Positions 54,700-64,000 of a stretch of 64,000 bases of DNA are shown here, piece after piece. Within the stretch, counting starts at the first letter, position 1, and the number at the start of each line of letters is the position of its first letter. A program made the position numbers and the translations under genes. The stretch spans positions 124,001-188,000 of the forward strand of contig JARGSG010000190.1 in NCBI GenBank assembly GCA_030374805.1, in the 5' to 3' direction. Origin of the DNA: Gracilaria gracilis (lineage: Eukaryota; Rhodophyta; Florideophyceae; Gracilariales; Gracilariaceae). The notes beneath the pieces were generated by a model. The model worked only from the letters and a program-made list of their open reading frames with translations. It searched no databases and was not told the DNA's origin.

Positions 54700-56959
54700 T
54701 CGAAGCTCATTGTGCGGCGCAGATCTGAGCCAAATTCCGATTCGGCGGCGCGGAGGCGGTTGCTAGAAGAGGGCGAGAAGGTGGCTACGAGGGTAGGCGA
54801 GGAGTTGGCCACGCTCTTAGAGGCTGACGCGGAGTTTGGTTGAGAAAATGTGATCGCGATTGAATGTCATAGATATGGGGCGCTTTCGGATTAAGCTTTG
54901 GCTGCATCGGCCACGCGAAGCGCGTGGGTGCTCCTGCACGTGCTGCGCCTCGAGCTTGAGCGCCGAGGTTGCGACGTGTCCGAGCTGTTGGCGCGGCGAT
55001 TGGTCGCGCGGCGTGGCCGCTGTGCGCTCATAGCAGCAATGCATTACGAGCGATCGCAACGTTGTCGGTTCCTTGCCCGAATCCGCACCGGACGAGTGCT
55101 CCGTACACGTAACTCTCAAGCGCGCCGTTAATCATAGAAGGCGCCGCCTACCGGTACTTTGATCTAAGTTAGATCCGTGCCCGGCTCTAAGTTAACTTTT
55201 ACTGGTAACTCAAGTTAAGGTTTCTGCACCGCGGGAGTAGATGTCGAGTTCGACAAACATCCGCGCACTTTCACCGGCCACCATGACGTATTTGGCACAA
55301 TGCGTGGCGCGGCGATGGTCCTTTTCCTGTACGTAACTCAGGTGGAGTGATCGTCTTCTACGTAGCTTGAAGATAGTGCTGGTGAGCTATTGGCAATGTG
55401 TATTTATAGATGAACCAAAAGCTCGCTTTTTACTCGGGGTGTATTGCCAATGTGGTCATTACCAGGTGGATTCCAATTTGCTTCATGTTCCCTTCCAATT
55501 CTGTAGTGCTCCTCCTCCTGAACAAACCCGTGATTCAAAATTCTTTTGTCATTTCTCATTGCCTTTTTGTGTAGCCTCCTCCATGGCAGGAGAAAATATA
55601 GCTTGACATTCATTCTTGGCAACTCATATGACCCATTCTCGAAATTCTGAAGCAGTGTTGTGTAAAACGGTTATACTTTTTAAAGTAAGGCTACCTTCAC
55701 TTTTAATTTTGGTCTGCATACATATATTGTAGCCAGTAGTGTAAGTCTCTTCCAGTGCCTTACAGCTGGCTTCGACTCCTTCATGCTGTTGGTCCCCAAA
55801 AGACGTCATCGTTTGACACTTGGCACCGTCGTTTGAGGCGGTATCGCCATTGCAACAAAGAAAGTACATGAATCGGCCATAGTCGATATGCTTCTGTTCG
55901 AGCATCCTTACAATGTTTTGGCTGAGAACAAGCGCTCTGGGCCATGTTTTGCAAAGGAACGACTCCACTAGCTCCAATGGCCCCAGGTGGCGAATGTCCG
56001 CAACTTGGAATTGGATAAGCCGACCCAGATGCCACCAGTTCAAGTGAGCACAACACAATATCTCTTTTAATCGTACAGATTGTTACCTTCTCTGTCCTGT
56101 CCGGTTGAATGAAAAGCCCACGATCGCTTCTCCATGGTGTAAGAAGCATAGCGCCCAATGCTTCTCAATGTCTACAGAGCCTTTCAGAGGTTGAAGTGCT
56201 GCCTGGATCTACAGAAGCAAAACGTACCTGTTTCATGTCCAGGACTATACATGTCCATTGGATTGGTATCATATGGAATGCAGGTCTATTGCGTTAGAAT
56301 GAACTGCAATTTTTCCTCATTTATTTTCCGCCTGAATAAGGTACAATCTTGCGTTTAGATAGGGATCGAGAGAGCCTTCGAAGAATAGGTCGCTCGCGAA
56401 GACTCTCGCTAAAACTTGATCACCACTCTGTGCATTGCCTCGGATGCGTTGGACACGATCTTGTACATAGAATCTTCAAAGATGTCAGCACAAACAGTGC
56501 CTCCCAGTCGTTTGCTTGGACGTAGATTAGTGTAAGGCAGAGTGGGCGGTGAGTTTTCCTCGCCAACGAATTGATTGGCAAGTTGAAGTATCGATGAAAT
56601 AGCTGAGGCCGATAAATTCCAGTACGTGATATCGAACGTGTTGTTTGACACTAATATCGAATGCCAGAGGCGTACGACGGGTCGGGATTATTTCTGTATG
56701 CAATACCTTGTACAGATATCATCCGGAACATTGGGCACGATTCAAATCAGCCTGACATAGCAGATGGAATGATTCAGCTTCAGAACTGTTGATATGAACA
56801 CAATACAATAAACATGAGAACAGGATCGTTGCATGTGAAAAAATTAAACTAGGTCTGTCATACAGAGTTGAGAGCGACTATGATGATGCATAGGGTTTCA
56901 CATGTGATGATGACAGCACCAACGCCTGTCGCCAGGGAAGTGCGGGAAATGTTGTTACG
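54700..56959. other. Intergenic stretch with one weak small ORF
   Basis: On the minus strand an ATG at 55905 opens 93 codons to 55624 with several Cys and no recognised domain. The frame is open further upstream only through a TTG. Nothing else is supported. Confidence 0.4.
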
Positions 56960-57061
56960 CCAGAAAAAGTGTCTAACGTTAAGACACACTTTTTCTGGAA
57001 AAAAGCACGTCACCAAATCAGTATCCTAACTTGGGATACTGATTTGGTGACGTGCTTTTTT
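56960..57061. repeat. Pair of adjacent hairpins, second with perfect 28-bp arms
   Basis: First hairpin 56960-56998: arms CCAGAAAAAGTGTCT and its partner, which is 2 bases longer, around AACGTTA. Second hairpin 56999-57061: arms 56999-57026 and 57034-57061 are perfect inverse copies with loop TAACTTG. The ends are A6 and T6. Confidence 0.9.
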
Positions 57062-57914
57062 AAAAACAATTAGACACAGAAATTGTAATTGTAATTTTAC
57101 TGCAGTACCTATTACAACTATGAAACGTGTACTACGATGTACTAAGTTACAGATGCCATACGGCAACTATCTCCTCAGGTGGAGAAACGTGTACTCGGTG
57201 GGAAATGTTCCAAAAACCATAGTTTGAAATAAATTATATTCCTGCAAATTGGATTGATTACGTAAAAATCCTACTTTAGTGGGTGGCTGAAATTCATTTT
57301 GAGTAGACAACTCTTGTCGGACGGTGCACTGTAGATACCCCTGTAGAAGGAGTATTCAAGTCTTTCACAACCGTGCTTCTCTTGGGTAGATATGCTCGTC
57401 ATGGTGACGAGCATATCTATGAGAAGCACATTTTGTGCTTGTGCAAAACACAAGCTGTGACTGTAGCCATGAATTTCAATAATATTTTCGCACCAAAAAT
57501 GGCGTCTGCCCCCCAAAACCACCTTTCTCTTTTTGCGTGCGCACAAATGTCACGCTCGCTAAAACACGTGGCAAATGCCAATTACGATTTCAGGAGCGAA
57601 GAGTTGGAACGTACAAGTATCTACCGAAGCTATGAAACCTTACTTGTAAAACGGAAGCAATCTCGTATCGCTTGTGGCAGCTCAAACGATGAATGCACCA
57701 CATCAAGGTAACCGTACATGGGAATGAGAATGAATCTCAACGAGTCAAATTACAGTACGTAAAGGTTTATAGCGAGCCCATCAACATATCTGCGTCAACG
57801 AGAACAAAAGCATGTTTAATAACTGCTTCCAAAATCTCCCTCCTCGGAAGCACCTGCTCACTGCTTGCGTGAATTCGCAGAAAACCTAGAACGTGATGTT
57901 TCTTCCCCCTCCCG
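57062..57914. other. 5' flank of the decarboxylase gene
   Basis: No gene supported. It contains the hairpin listed at 57373-57429. Confidence 0.5.
57373..57429. repeat. Hairpin with perfect 15-bp inner and 9-bp outer arms
   Basis: Inner arms 57387-57401 and 57405-57419 (loop TGG). Outer arms GTGCTTCTC (57373-57381) and GAGAAGCAC (57421-57429). Confidence 0.85.
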
Positions 57915-57920
57915 TATAAA
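57915..57920 (+). promoter_or_regulatory. TATA box of the decarboxylase gene
   Basis: TATAAA 128 bases before ATG 58048, with a C-rich flank. Confidence 0.55.
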
Positions 57921-58047
57921 GCCAAACCCCTGGCTCCCCGAACGACTTCGCAGTTTGTCGTCCTTCCATACAGTCACTTAACTTGTTCTATAACAAGTTT
58001 ACTCTTCAACCCTGCTCCACATTTTCCCGAGAATCGAACATTTCATC

Positions 58048-60009
58048 ATGACGAAACTGAACGCAGAACCAGCCCAGGCACCTACCGCTGAGTACTACCT
58101 CAGTCTTTTCAAACCCAATGGTCGCGTTCGCCGAAACGCTCCAAAATGGTTGAAGACCCGTCAGATCATGACCTCTTCGTTCTTCCCCAGCCCGTACCAC
58201 TCACACTCGGACCCCTTTCGTTCTGAAGTTAGCGCGGCTCTGGCACAGTTAGAGGCCATGAAGCAGACGAAAGGCGGGCCAGCATACCTCGGTACAGAAT
58301 ACGAGCTTCCCGATTACTCTGAAGTGAATCAAGCTGAGATCCCCCCGACAGTCAGTTCTCTGCAGGACGTTGTCTCGGACATGCTCGAATTGTTTGAAGG
58401 TATGATCAACACCGCTCACCCTCTGTCGCAGCCAAACGTCTTGCCTCCAGCAAACAAGGCGTCAATCATTGCCACGTTGTTCGCCAACTACTTCTCCCAG
58501 AACTTCATCGAGGGAGAGTATGCGTGGAATCTCGAGAAGGCCGAGATGGAGACCGCCGCCATGATTGCAAACCTTATCCCGGGCTGGGACACGGAAAAGG
58601 CAGGCGGACTGTTCACGTACGGTGGATCAGGTTGCTACTTGTATGGCATAAAGTATGCCCTAACTCACGTCATGCAGAAGAATAACAGTCGCTGTCACGG
58701 CGTTCGTGTCGACGGAAAGATTCTGGTATCACAGCAAGGGCATTATGCAATGATGAATTCCACCGATTGGCTCGGCATCGGCATGGACAATATCGTCACG
58801 ATTGAAACTGACGACGACACGAATGCTATGGATATCGAAGACCTGCAAGAGAAGCTCGATGAGCTCAGCCAGAAGCAGATTCCGGTGCTGGCAGTGATCT
58901 GTACCATGGGCACCACCGATGCCTTCGCAATTGACCCTGTCGACGAGGTACACAAAATCTTGAGTACCTTCAAGAACCCTGATGGATATCAGCGGCCGCT
59001 GATCTACTGTGACGCAGTGATTGGATGGTCGTTCCTCTCTTTCAAGGACTATGACTTTGATGCAAACGTTGGTGGTCTCTCTGAATACGTTCGTAACCAA
59101 ATCGAAAGGGTGTATAAGAAGATTCTTAAGATCGAATACGCCGACGCGGTCGGCATTGACTTCCACAAGACCGGCTGGGTGCCGTACTCCACTTCCTTAT
59201 TCCTGGCAAAGGACCTGGTGCACTTCAAGTCTCTCATGAACCGTCCGGGTGCCGTTTATCTGAACGAGCGTACCAAGTACAATCCCGGCTTATACTCACT
59301 GGAGGTATCACGCTCCGCAGCACCTGCACTAAGCGCGTGGGCAACGTTGCGCTTTTTCGGGATGCAAGGCTTACAAACGACGATCTCCAACGTTCTGGAG
59401 ATGTCGCTGTGCCTGCGTGCGATCATCGCCACCGAGAAGTCGATGGTGTGTGTGAACAACGAAGACACAGGATTCGTCACTCTGTTCCGCGTCTACGAAG
59501 AGCACGAGGACGCCGAAGCGCGATACGAGAGGGAGTTGGATGACAGCACTGCTGCGGGTAAAGCGTTGCTGAAGGAGAGCAACCAGCTTCAGGAAAACGT
59601 GGCGAACATGATGTGGTGGTGGTTACGTACCGGCTCTGAGATTGACGGCATGTATGCGGCGCACACGACGTACACGTCTGGTTTCCGCACCACGAATTAT
59701 AACGATGACATGGGCGATTCGTCCGCGGTGGTTTACGCGCTCAAGTCTTACCCGTTGAACGTGAATATCACGCCGGCCACGATGAAACAGATGGTGGTAC
59801 TGGTGAAGAAATGCCGCGAGAAGGTGCTAAACGGTGACTCTTCCAAGCTCGACACGCCCAGTATATGCAAGCCGTACTCGGAGGAGGTGCCGGATGTGGT
59901 GTGTGGCTCCGCTGAAGCGCATCGCACGCGCGTGAGTGATATGCTTTCAGGAGTGGTTGGCAGTCGCACGAATATGGGTCGCCGCCGTAGACAAGCCGGG
60001 AAGCAGTGA
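58048..60009 (+). CDS. Group II PLP-dependent (aromatic/glutamate-type) amino acid decarboxylase
   Basis: 653 codons, ATG 58048 to TGA 60009, uninterrupted. The fold-type I decarboxylase landmarks are in order: FTYGGSGCYLYGIKYAL (phosphate-binding region), SQQGHYAMM (His stacking on the PLP ring), ICTMGTTDAFAIDPV, YCDAVIGW (the Asp that contacts the pyridine N) and GIDFHKTGWVPYST with Lys374 as Schiff-base lysine. FHK is the usual HK pair of the family. Longer than animal DOPA or glutamate decarboxylases (about 480-590). The extra length is at both ends, with a basic C-terminal tail GRRRRQAGKQ. The family makes amines such as GABA, tyramine and dopamine. The substrate cannot be assigned here. 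The gene is cytosolic by sequence and has a TATA box 128 bases upstream. Confidence 0.9.
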   Translation: MTKLNAEPAQAPTAEYYLSLFKPNGRVRRNAPKWLKTRQIMTSSFFPSPYHSHSDPFRSEVSAALAQLEAMKQTKGGPAYLGTEYELPDYSEVNQAEIPPTVSSLQDVVSDMLELFEGMINTAHPLSQPNVLPPANKASIIATLFANYFSQNFIEGEYAWNLEKAEMETAAMIANLIPGWDTEKAGGLFTYGGSGCYLYGIKYALTHVMQKNNSRCHGVRVDGKILVSQQGHYAMMNSTDWLGIGMDNIVTIETDDDTNAMDIEDLQEKLDELSQKQIPVLAVICTMGTTDAFAIDPVDEVHKILSTFKNPDGYQRPLIYCDAVIGWSFLSFKDYDFDANVGGLSEYVRNQIERVYKKILKIEYADAVGIDFHKTGWVPYSTSLFLAKDLVHFKSLMNRPGAVYLNERTKYNPGLYSLEVSRSAAPALSAWATLRFFGMQGLQTTISNVLEMSLCLRAIIATEKSMVCVNNEDTGFVTLFRVYEEHEDAEARYERELDDSTAAGKALLKESNQLQENVANMMWWWLRTGSEIDGMYAAHTTYTSGFRTTNYNDDMGDSSAVVYALKSYPLNVNITPATMKQMVVLVKKCREKVLNGDSSKLDTPSICKPYSEEVPDVVCGSAEAHRTRVSDMLSGVVGSRTNMGRRRRQAGKQ

Positions 60010-60435
60010 GGATTGTTGAATGTTCTTGTCCACAGACAGCAGCCAGCCGTAGTTTTGTGGGTACCCTGTAGTTCAACCAAAGCGCGGCGACGCATATGCC
60101 TTGATTGGTTTGGTTTGTCTCGAAGGTAGCAAAGAGCACCGGTTCAAAATGTAAACGATCAAAGCAACCTTTTCTTCAAAAGCCACCACACATACAAAAG
60201 TACAAGAACAGGGCCCCGCTTTACACGCACATCGCCAAAGGCCAGCAAAGCGCTTGTGGTCCAACATGAGGGCAACAAGGTCGCCAACTCCTCCCCCGCA
60301 CCGTTCACTTGCACTCGCGAAGCTGCTGCCCTCTTCCTCCGCATTCCCCCGTCGTCTCCCCCACACTTCGCGCGAAGATGGTTTCGCACCGACATCACAA
60401 CCAAGAGCTTCGCCATCACAACCAAGAGCTTCGCC
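60010..60435. other. Intergenic flank with a 21-bp tandem duplication
   Basis: Two exact 21-bp copies (60394-60414 and 60415-60435) end directly at the ATG of the next gene. The same frame is open through them back to a GTG at 60256 but has no ATG there. Confidence 0.7.
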
Positions 60436-61899
60436 ATGGCTCATCCTCCCAGCCTACTGCTCGACCGCCTTTCTGACGCCATCCTGGTCCGCATCGCGCG
60501 CATGCTACTCACCAACCGCGCGTCGCTTCTCGCCTTCATGTCGACGTCTCCCAATTGTCGATCCGCCGTCATCTCCGCCACCAACCAGTCTTTTTGCTTC
60601 AGCAATCGCACCGGGGACGACCCTGAAAGGAGCTTGTTTGATAAACTCTCGTCTACTCTCACCTCCATCCAATTCAAAATGCCGGACGAAGCTGACTTCA
60701 CATATCGCCCTCTTGGTTGCCCGCTTCTTCGCACACTGGAAGTCACCGCCCCCAAATTATTTCTTAGTTTCTTACCGCACGGTCTACGCGATCTACGTCT
60801 CCATCTCCCGTTTTCTCTCGACCGCCAGCAGTTCTTCGATGCGTTATCCGAACTCACGCTATTCTCACTTCACCTCCATCTACTCCCGACCCCGTCTAAG
60901 ACGCAGCCCCCCTCTCTCTTAGAGTATCCTCAACTCTCTGTCTGCCTCGAGCCAGCCGGCAAAGGTGAGATTCTCGCTGCCGTTTGTCCCTTTCTACAGG
61001 TGCTTCGTTTCTTCTTTGTCCTCGCCGTACCATTTGAACCCACTTCGCGACTGTTCCCCAACCTACGCACCTTCTCCACGTACGGAACTGGACAGACGCA
61101 ATTCGGCCCCATAGAAAGAATCTCGCTCCGCAACAGTTCACCGCGTTTCGCCAGCTTGTTGCAGGACAAACTGGTAGAAGTGCATGTCCAGCAGTCGCTC
61201 ACATACGACCAGGTGTTCGCGCTGCAACGTTGCCGTAACCTTCGCTCGTTGTATCTCACGCTGCACTCAGGCGCGGAAGCGGGTATGATTGCAGCACCGT
61301 TTCTTCGCGTGTTAAAGCGCCTGGAGCTCGAGTGGATACCGATACCGCCGCATCCGGCCGATACTTCGCTGGAGAATTTTGAAGATGAGGTGCGCCTAGA
61401 CGCGGATCAGCCGCGCTTCTGGAGCCCGCCAGGGGGCCTCATACCCGCGATTTTTGAGGAGACGGAGCGGCTAGAGGAGCTTCGATTGTGCGCCATGTCG
61501 TGTGATAGGGGGGACTTGAGGAGAACTTTAAAGCATTTGGGGAGGCGGCTTAAACGACTGACAGTTGAAGTGTGCGGCCAGCCAGAGTCGGCTTCGTCAC
61601 GAATGATTGCGTTGTTGCATTTTTTGTGTCGGTACAATCATAATCTGGAGTGGTTTGAGCCGGCTAACATTGAGGAGCTAAGGGAGAATCCTGTTGTTTT
61701 GGGGGAGTTTCACCTTGAAGCGGATTGCACGATCGAACTGTGGCACCGCGTTTTTGAAATGGTGTCCAGAAGATTGCCGTTTCTTACGCTGCCTTCGGAG
61801 TTAAGGTTCAATGGGTTCCTTGCCCCGAACAATGAGTTGTTGACGAGGGAACCATGGTGTGAAATTGGTTTTGACGTTGATGCGGAGGATCTATTCTAG
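60436..61899 (+). CDS. F-box-like protein with a leucine-rich C-terminal region
   Basis: 487 codons from ATG 60436 to TAG 61899. Residues about 7-45 read LLDRLSDAILVRIARML followed by a Leu/Ser helix (ASLLAFMSTSPNCRSAV), the shape of an F-box (LP..xLxxIxxxL...xxL...CxxW). The rest alternates helices and strands with repeated Leu positions (for example LRTLEV, LRDLRLHL, LEELRLCAM), like worn leucine-rich repeats of FBXL-type adaptors. If correct it would join an SCF ubiquitin ligase and bring in a substrate. Identification rests on pattern, not on strong motifs. I chose the first in-frame ATG. The upstream open part has only GTG and lies in duplicated sequence. Confidence 0.55.
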   Translation: MAHPPSLLLDRLSDAILVRIARMLLTNRASLLAFMSTSPNCRSAVISATNQSFCFSNRTGDDPERSLFDKLSSTLTSIQFKMPDEADFTYRPLGCPLLRTLEVTAPKLFLSFLPHGLRDLRLHLPFSLDRQQFFDALSELTLFSLHLHLLPTPSKTQPPSLLEYPQLSVCLEPAGKGEILAAVCPFLQVLRFFFVLAVPFEPTSRLFPNLRTFSTYGTGQTQFGPIERISLRNSSPRFASLLQDKLVEVHVQQSLTYDQVFALQRCRNLRSLYLTLHSGAEAGMIAAPFLRVLKRLELEWIPIPPHPADTSLENFEDEVRLDADQPRFWSPPGGLIPAIFEETERLEELRLCAMSCDRGDLRRTLKHLGRRLKRLTVEVCGQPESASSRMIALLHFLCRYNHNLEWFEPANIEELRENPVVLGEFHLEADCTIELWHRVFEMVSRRLPFLTLPSELRFNGFLAPNNELLTREPWCEIGFDVDAEDLF

Positions 61900-64000
61900 A
61901 TACCTTGGTTCCTCCTGGCTCTAATCTGCGTTTGCTTTATAGCTGCTGGCACTTGTAAATACGACTTCAGGGTTAACCAGACCTTGATAGTTTTGGTTCC
62001 CATCTCACTTTACTTATATAATGGATCTTCTAAGTCTTGTAGGGAGTAGAACTGCTGTAGATCACAACAGATAGAGCCTCGTGTAAACAGTCTCACATAT
62101 GTAAATCTATTTAAAGCATATAACGATATTACCGTTTCAGACGCAAACGCACAATCATATCCAGATTTGTCCTTGTAGATTATTCGACGCACTTGTATGC
62201 GCTGTATGGCAAGTCATCCTCAAACGCTGAGCACCATACTGCCAACATGTTATTCTTTCTATTCCAAGTCTGGCTGCTATATGAAACCCTTGACGTGTTC
62301 ATTATCTTGTTTATGTGACATGTCTCTATTGCGTACAGGGATGAAAGAACTACACTGGGGAATAGCGAGCGTGCGTCATCCGCATTGACCTAGCCGAGCG
62401 TTGCTGGCGAACCGTCTTGAGGAGATCTCTGTCTCCGATGGACGTCTCGCAGACAGTCTAGCTACACTACCCTGGTCCAGCCTCTGCGTGGCTACTGTCT
62501 TGCGGGGATCGCTGTCTTCGAATGCAGCTTTGTTGACTGTCTCGCACAGGAAGTCACCGTCCTACAAAAGCCGCCAAGGATCGTACTGATGTCTCCCTCT
62601 CTTCCCTCCCATGTCCGTTTCTTACCCACCCAAACCCCGCTTTTGGCGCCCTTTCATATATCCATTTCTTCTTTGTCGCAACAGACTGGCTTCTATCTAA
62701 TAAGAACGCCTTTATATCTAGCGAACTGTTGCTAGTAGCTTTGTATCTTTGTAAACACTTGAGTTTCTTCAATCTTTTCATGGTTAAATTTGTTGTTTTT
62801 GGGCTCTCTTGTCTTCACGAAAGAACTCTTTTAAGCCATATCGGCGCAGATGGTATGTTCTTCAGCATACCGCAATATACGTCAAAATATCGAACACAAT
62901 AGCGAAGATTTTGGAGTCTTCTGTTTTTCCTCGAAGGTGTGCATACGGTCTTAGTTTGGTCTGCGATAATCATAGGATGGCCACTTTTTGTCTTTGTTGT
63001 CTAACTCTTTGAAACGGATTCACGGAGCAGCAAATACCGAACAAAATGGTAGTTAGATCAGTTAACATACACCACTACCGAGCCGTGATCTGTTGTGTCA
63101 CCATAATTCTGAACGTATTTTTTCGGTAGGATAGAGAAAGAACGTAGAACGGTGTAAGTTCTGGAACGTAGACAAGGCAACAACGAGTGAAACGATTACG
63201 ATTACTACAAAAGAAGCAACTGCAGTGTAGCGATTAGTCTGAGCTATGCGGAGTATAGTTACACTAGCGATTTAAACCGTACCCCTGGGCTGTGTGGCCT
63301 TGAAAGCATCAGGAGCTTCGTCCAGAAGTCGTATCCTAAAGCAACAGAAGAAGATAGTGGCCATTCTGATATCAGAACTGATGACCGCTCCGGTCTAGGG
63401 CTTCTACGGTCCTCGAATAATGAAAAGTGAGAACGAATCGAGTAGAAGTACTCCGTCTGGCACTATTTGAGTACGAGGGTAGCGTTCTAAAGCGTGTTAC
63501 ATGATACAGCAAGTCCAGGAGGAGTTTCCTTAACATTTTTCTCTTGATCCCATTTTGCACAGGTCTTGTCTCAAAGAAGCTTCTTGGCTACACTTCCTCT
63601 CCATGTGGAGGAGGTCTGACTTCAATTGTCGCCATATTAGTACAGCTTGGTTGAAGTAGTAGACAAAGGGGGGGGGGGGGGGGGGGGGAACTTCCAAGAG
63701 GAAGGAACGACTTACAAAGTGTCTCATGCAGCGCGAAGCTCACGGAAAGCACCAGCTGTTCTGATTTCGCTGTCGTTCTGGAGAGTATTAGACTCGCTGT
63801 GATCATACATGCACGTGATCATTAAACCATGAGTGCGGTCGAATTTAGAATTATCTGTTGCTGGTCCTTTGTTAAAAACAACCGGAAAGTGGAAAGAGGT
63901 AGAACTAACGGCTGAAAAGATATCCAATACATGCTATTCAGAGTTCTTTTCAAGGCAGTAGACAACACGCCATTGAGTTCCGTCCGACCCAGGCTTCTGC
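61900..64000. other. Intergenic stretch, no gene supported
   Basis: Short open frames only (none above 75 codons). Two G-rich or repeat-like spots: a 62.4-62.5-kb stretch of loosely repeated GTCTC(G/C) words and the G run at 63668. Confidence 0.5.
63668..63688 (+). repeat. Run of 21 G
   Basis: Unbroken homopolymer of 21 G (C on the other strand). It could form a G-quadruplex, and its length in an assembly may be unreliable. Confidence 0.85.

Noticed and set aside
58729..59166. 145-codon minus-strand frame
   Set aside because: Complement of the decarboxylase.
60256..60435. 60-codon N-terminal extension of the F-box protein
   Set aside because: It would start at GTG and passes through a tandem duplication. 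The first ATG is at 60436.
1..64000. CRISPR array, prokaryotic operons, rRNA or tRNA genes
   Set aside because: No spaced direct repeats, no Shine-Dalgarno-led gene clusters and no tRNA cloverleaf or rRNA blocks were recognised. Two short stretches resembling tRNA complements are retrotransposon primer sites.

Overview
This is a eukaryotic nuclear window. The host genes read as single uninterrupted frames, often with a TATA-like box about 110-140 bp upstream of the ATG, and they sit in islands among LTR retrotransposons of several ages. The gene set is a secreted AA15-like copper oxygenase, a GT61-type glycosyltransferase, a CK1-family kinase, a heme peroxidase, a PLP decarboxylase and an F-box protein. 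With near-absent introns and a heavy Ty1/copia and Ty3/gypsy load, this best fits a multicellular red alga of the Chondrus type. That assignment is inference.

Layout. 1-5.0 kb: decayed, unidentified coding debris, including an apparent PD-(D/E)XK (YqaJ-like) nuclease motif and a C-terminal zinc ribbon on the minus strand. 6.65-18.7 kb: a Tc1/mariner transposase remnant split by an old 11.3-kb Ty3/gypsy chromovirus (LTRs 7109-7869 and 17605-18372) that carries an extra antisense ORF next to its 3' LTR. 20.9-21.0 kb: a near-perfect 101-bp palindrome.

21.2-35.3 kb is the most informative part. One host gene of about 1,030 codons, whose C-terminal third is a PaaK/LuxE-type adenylate-forming enzyme, is cut into three pieces by two retrotransposons. 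A Ty3/gypsy chromovirus (22623-28963, 5-bp target duplication CCGCG, LTRs about 4% apart) and a Ty1/copia element (29557-34163, duplication ATGAC, LTRs about 2.4% apart) lie in it, and the host frame reads through exactly once both are removed. The gene also carries a nonsense codon and a one-base deletion. Just downstream is a third, apparently intact Ty1/copia element (35585-41935) with identical LTRs, a single 1390-codon gag-pol frame and duplication GTATC.

42.3-61.9 kb is the host-gene island: GT61-type glycosyltransferase (+), a secreted protein of five tandem six-cysteine knottin-like modules (+), heme peroxidase (-), CK1-like kinase (-), AA15-like oxygenase (-), group II PLP decarboxylase (+) and an F-box-like protein (+). 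Several perfect or near-perfect hairpins lie between them (56960-57061, 57373-57429). The last 2 kb hold no gene I can support, only a 21-base G run. Several secreted or membrane products (oxygenase, peroxidase, glycosyltransferase, knottin-like protein) could act at the cell surface or wall, but nothing in the sequence shows them to be co-regulated.
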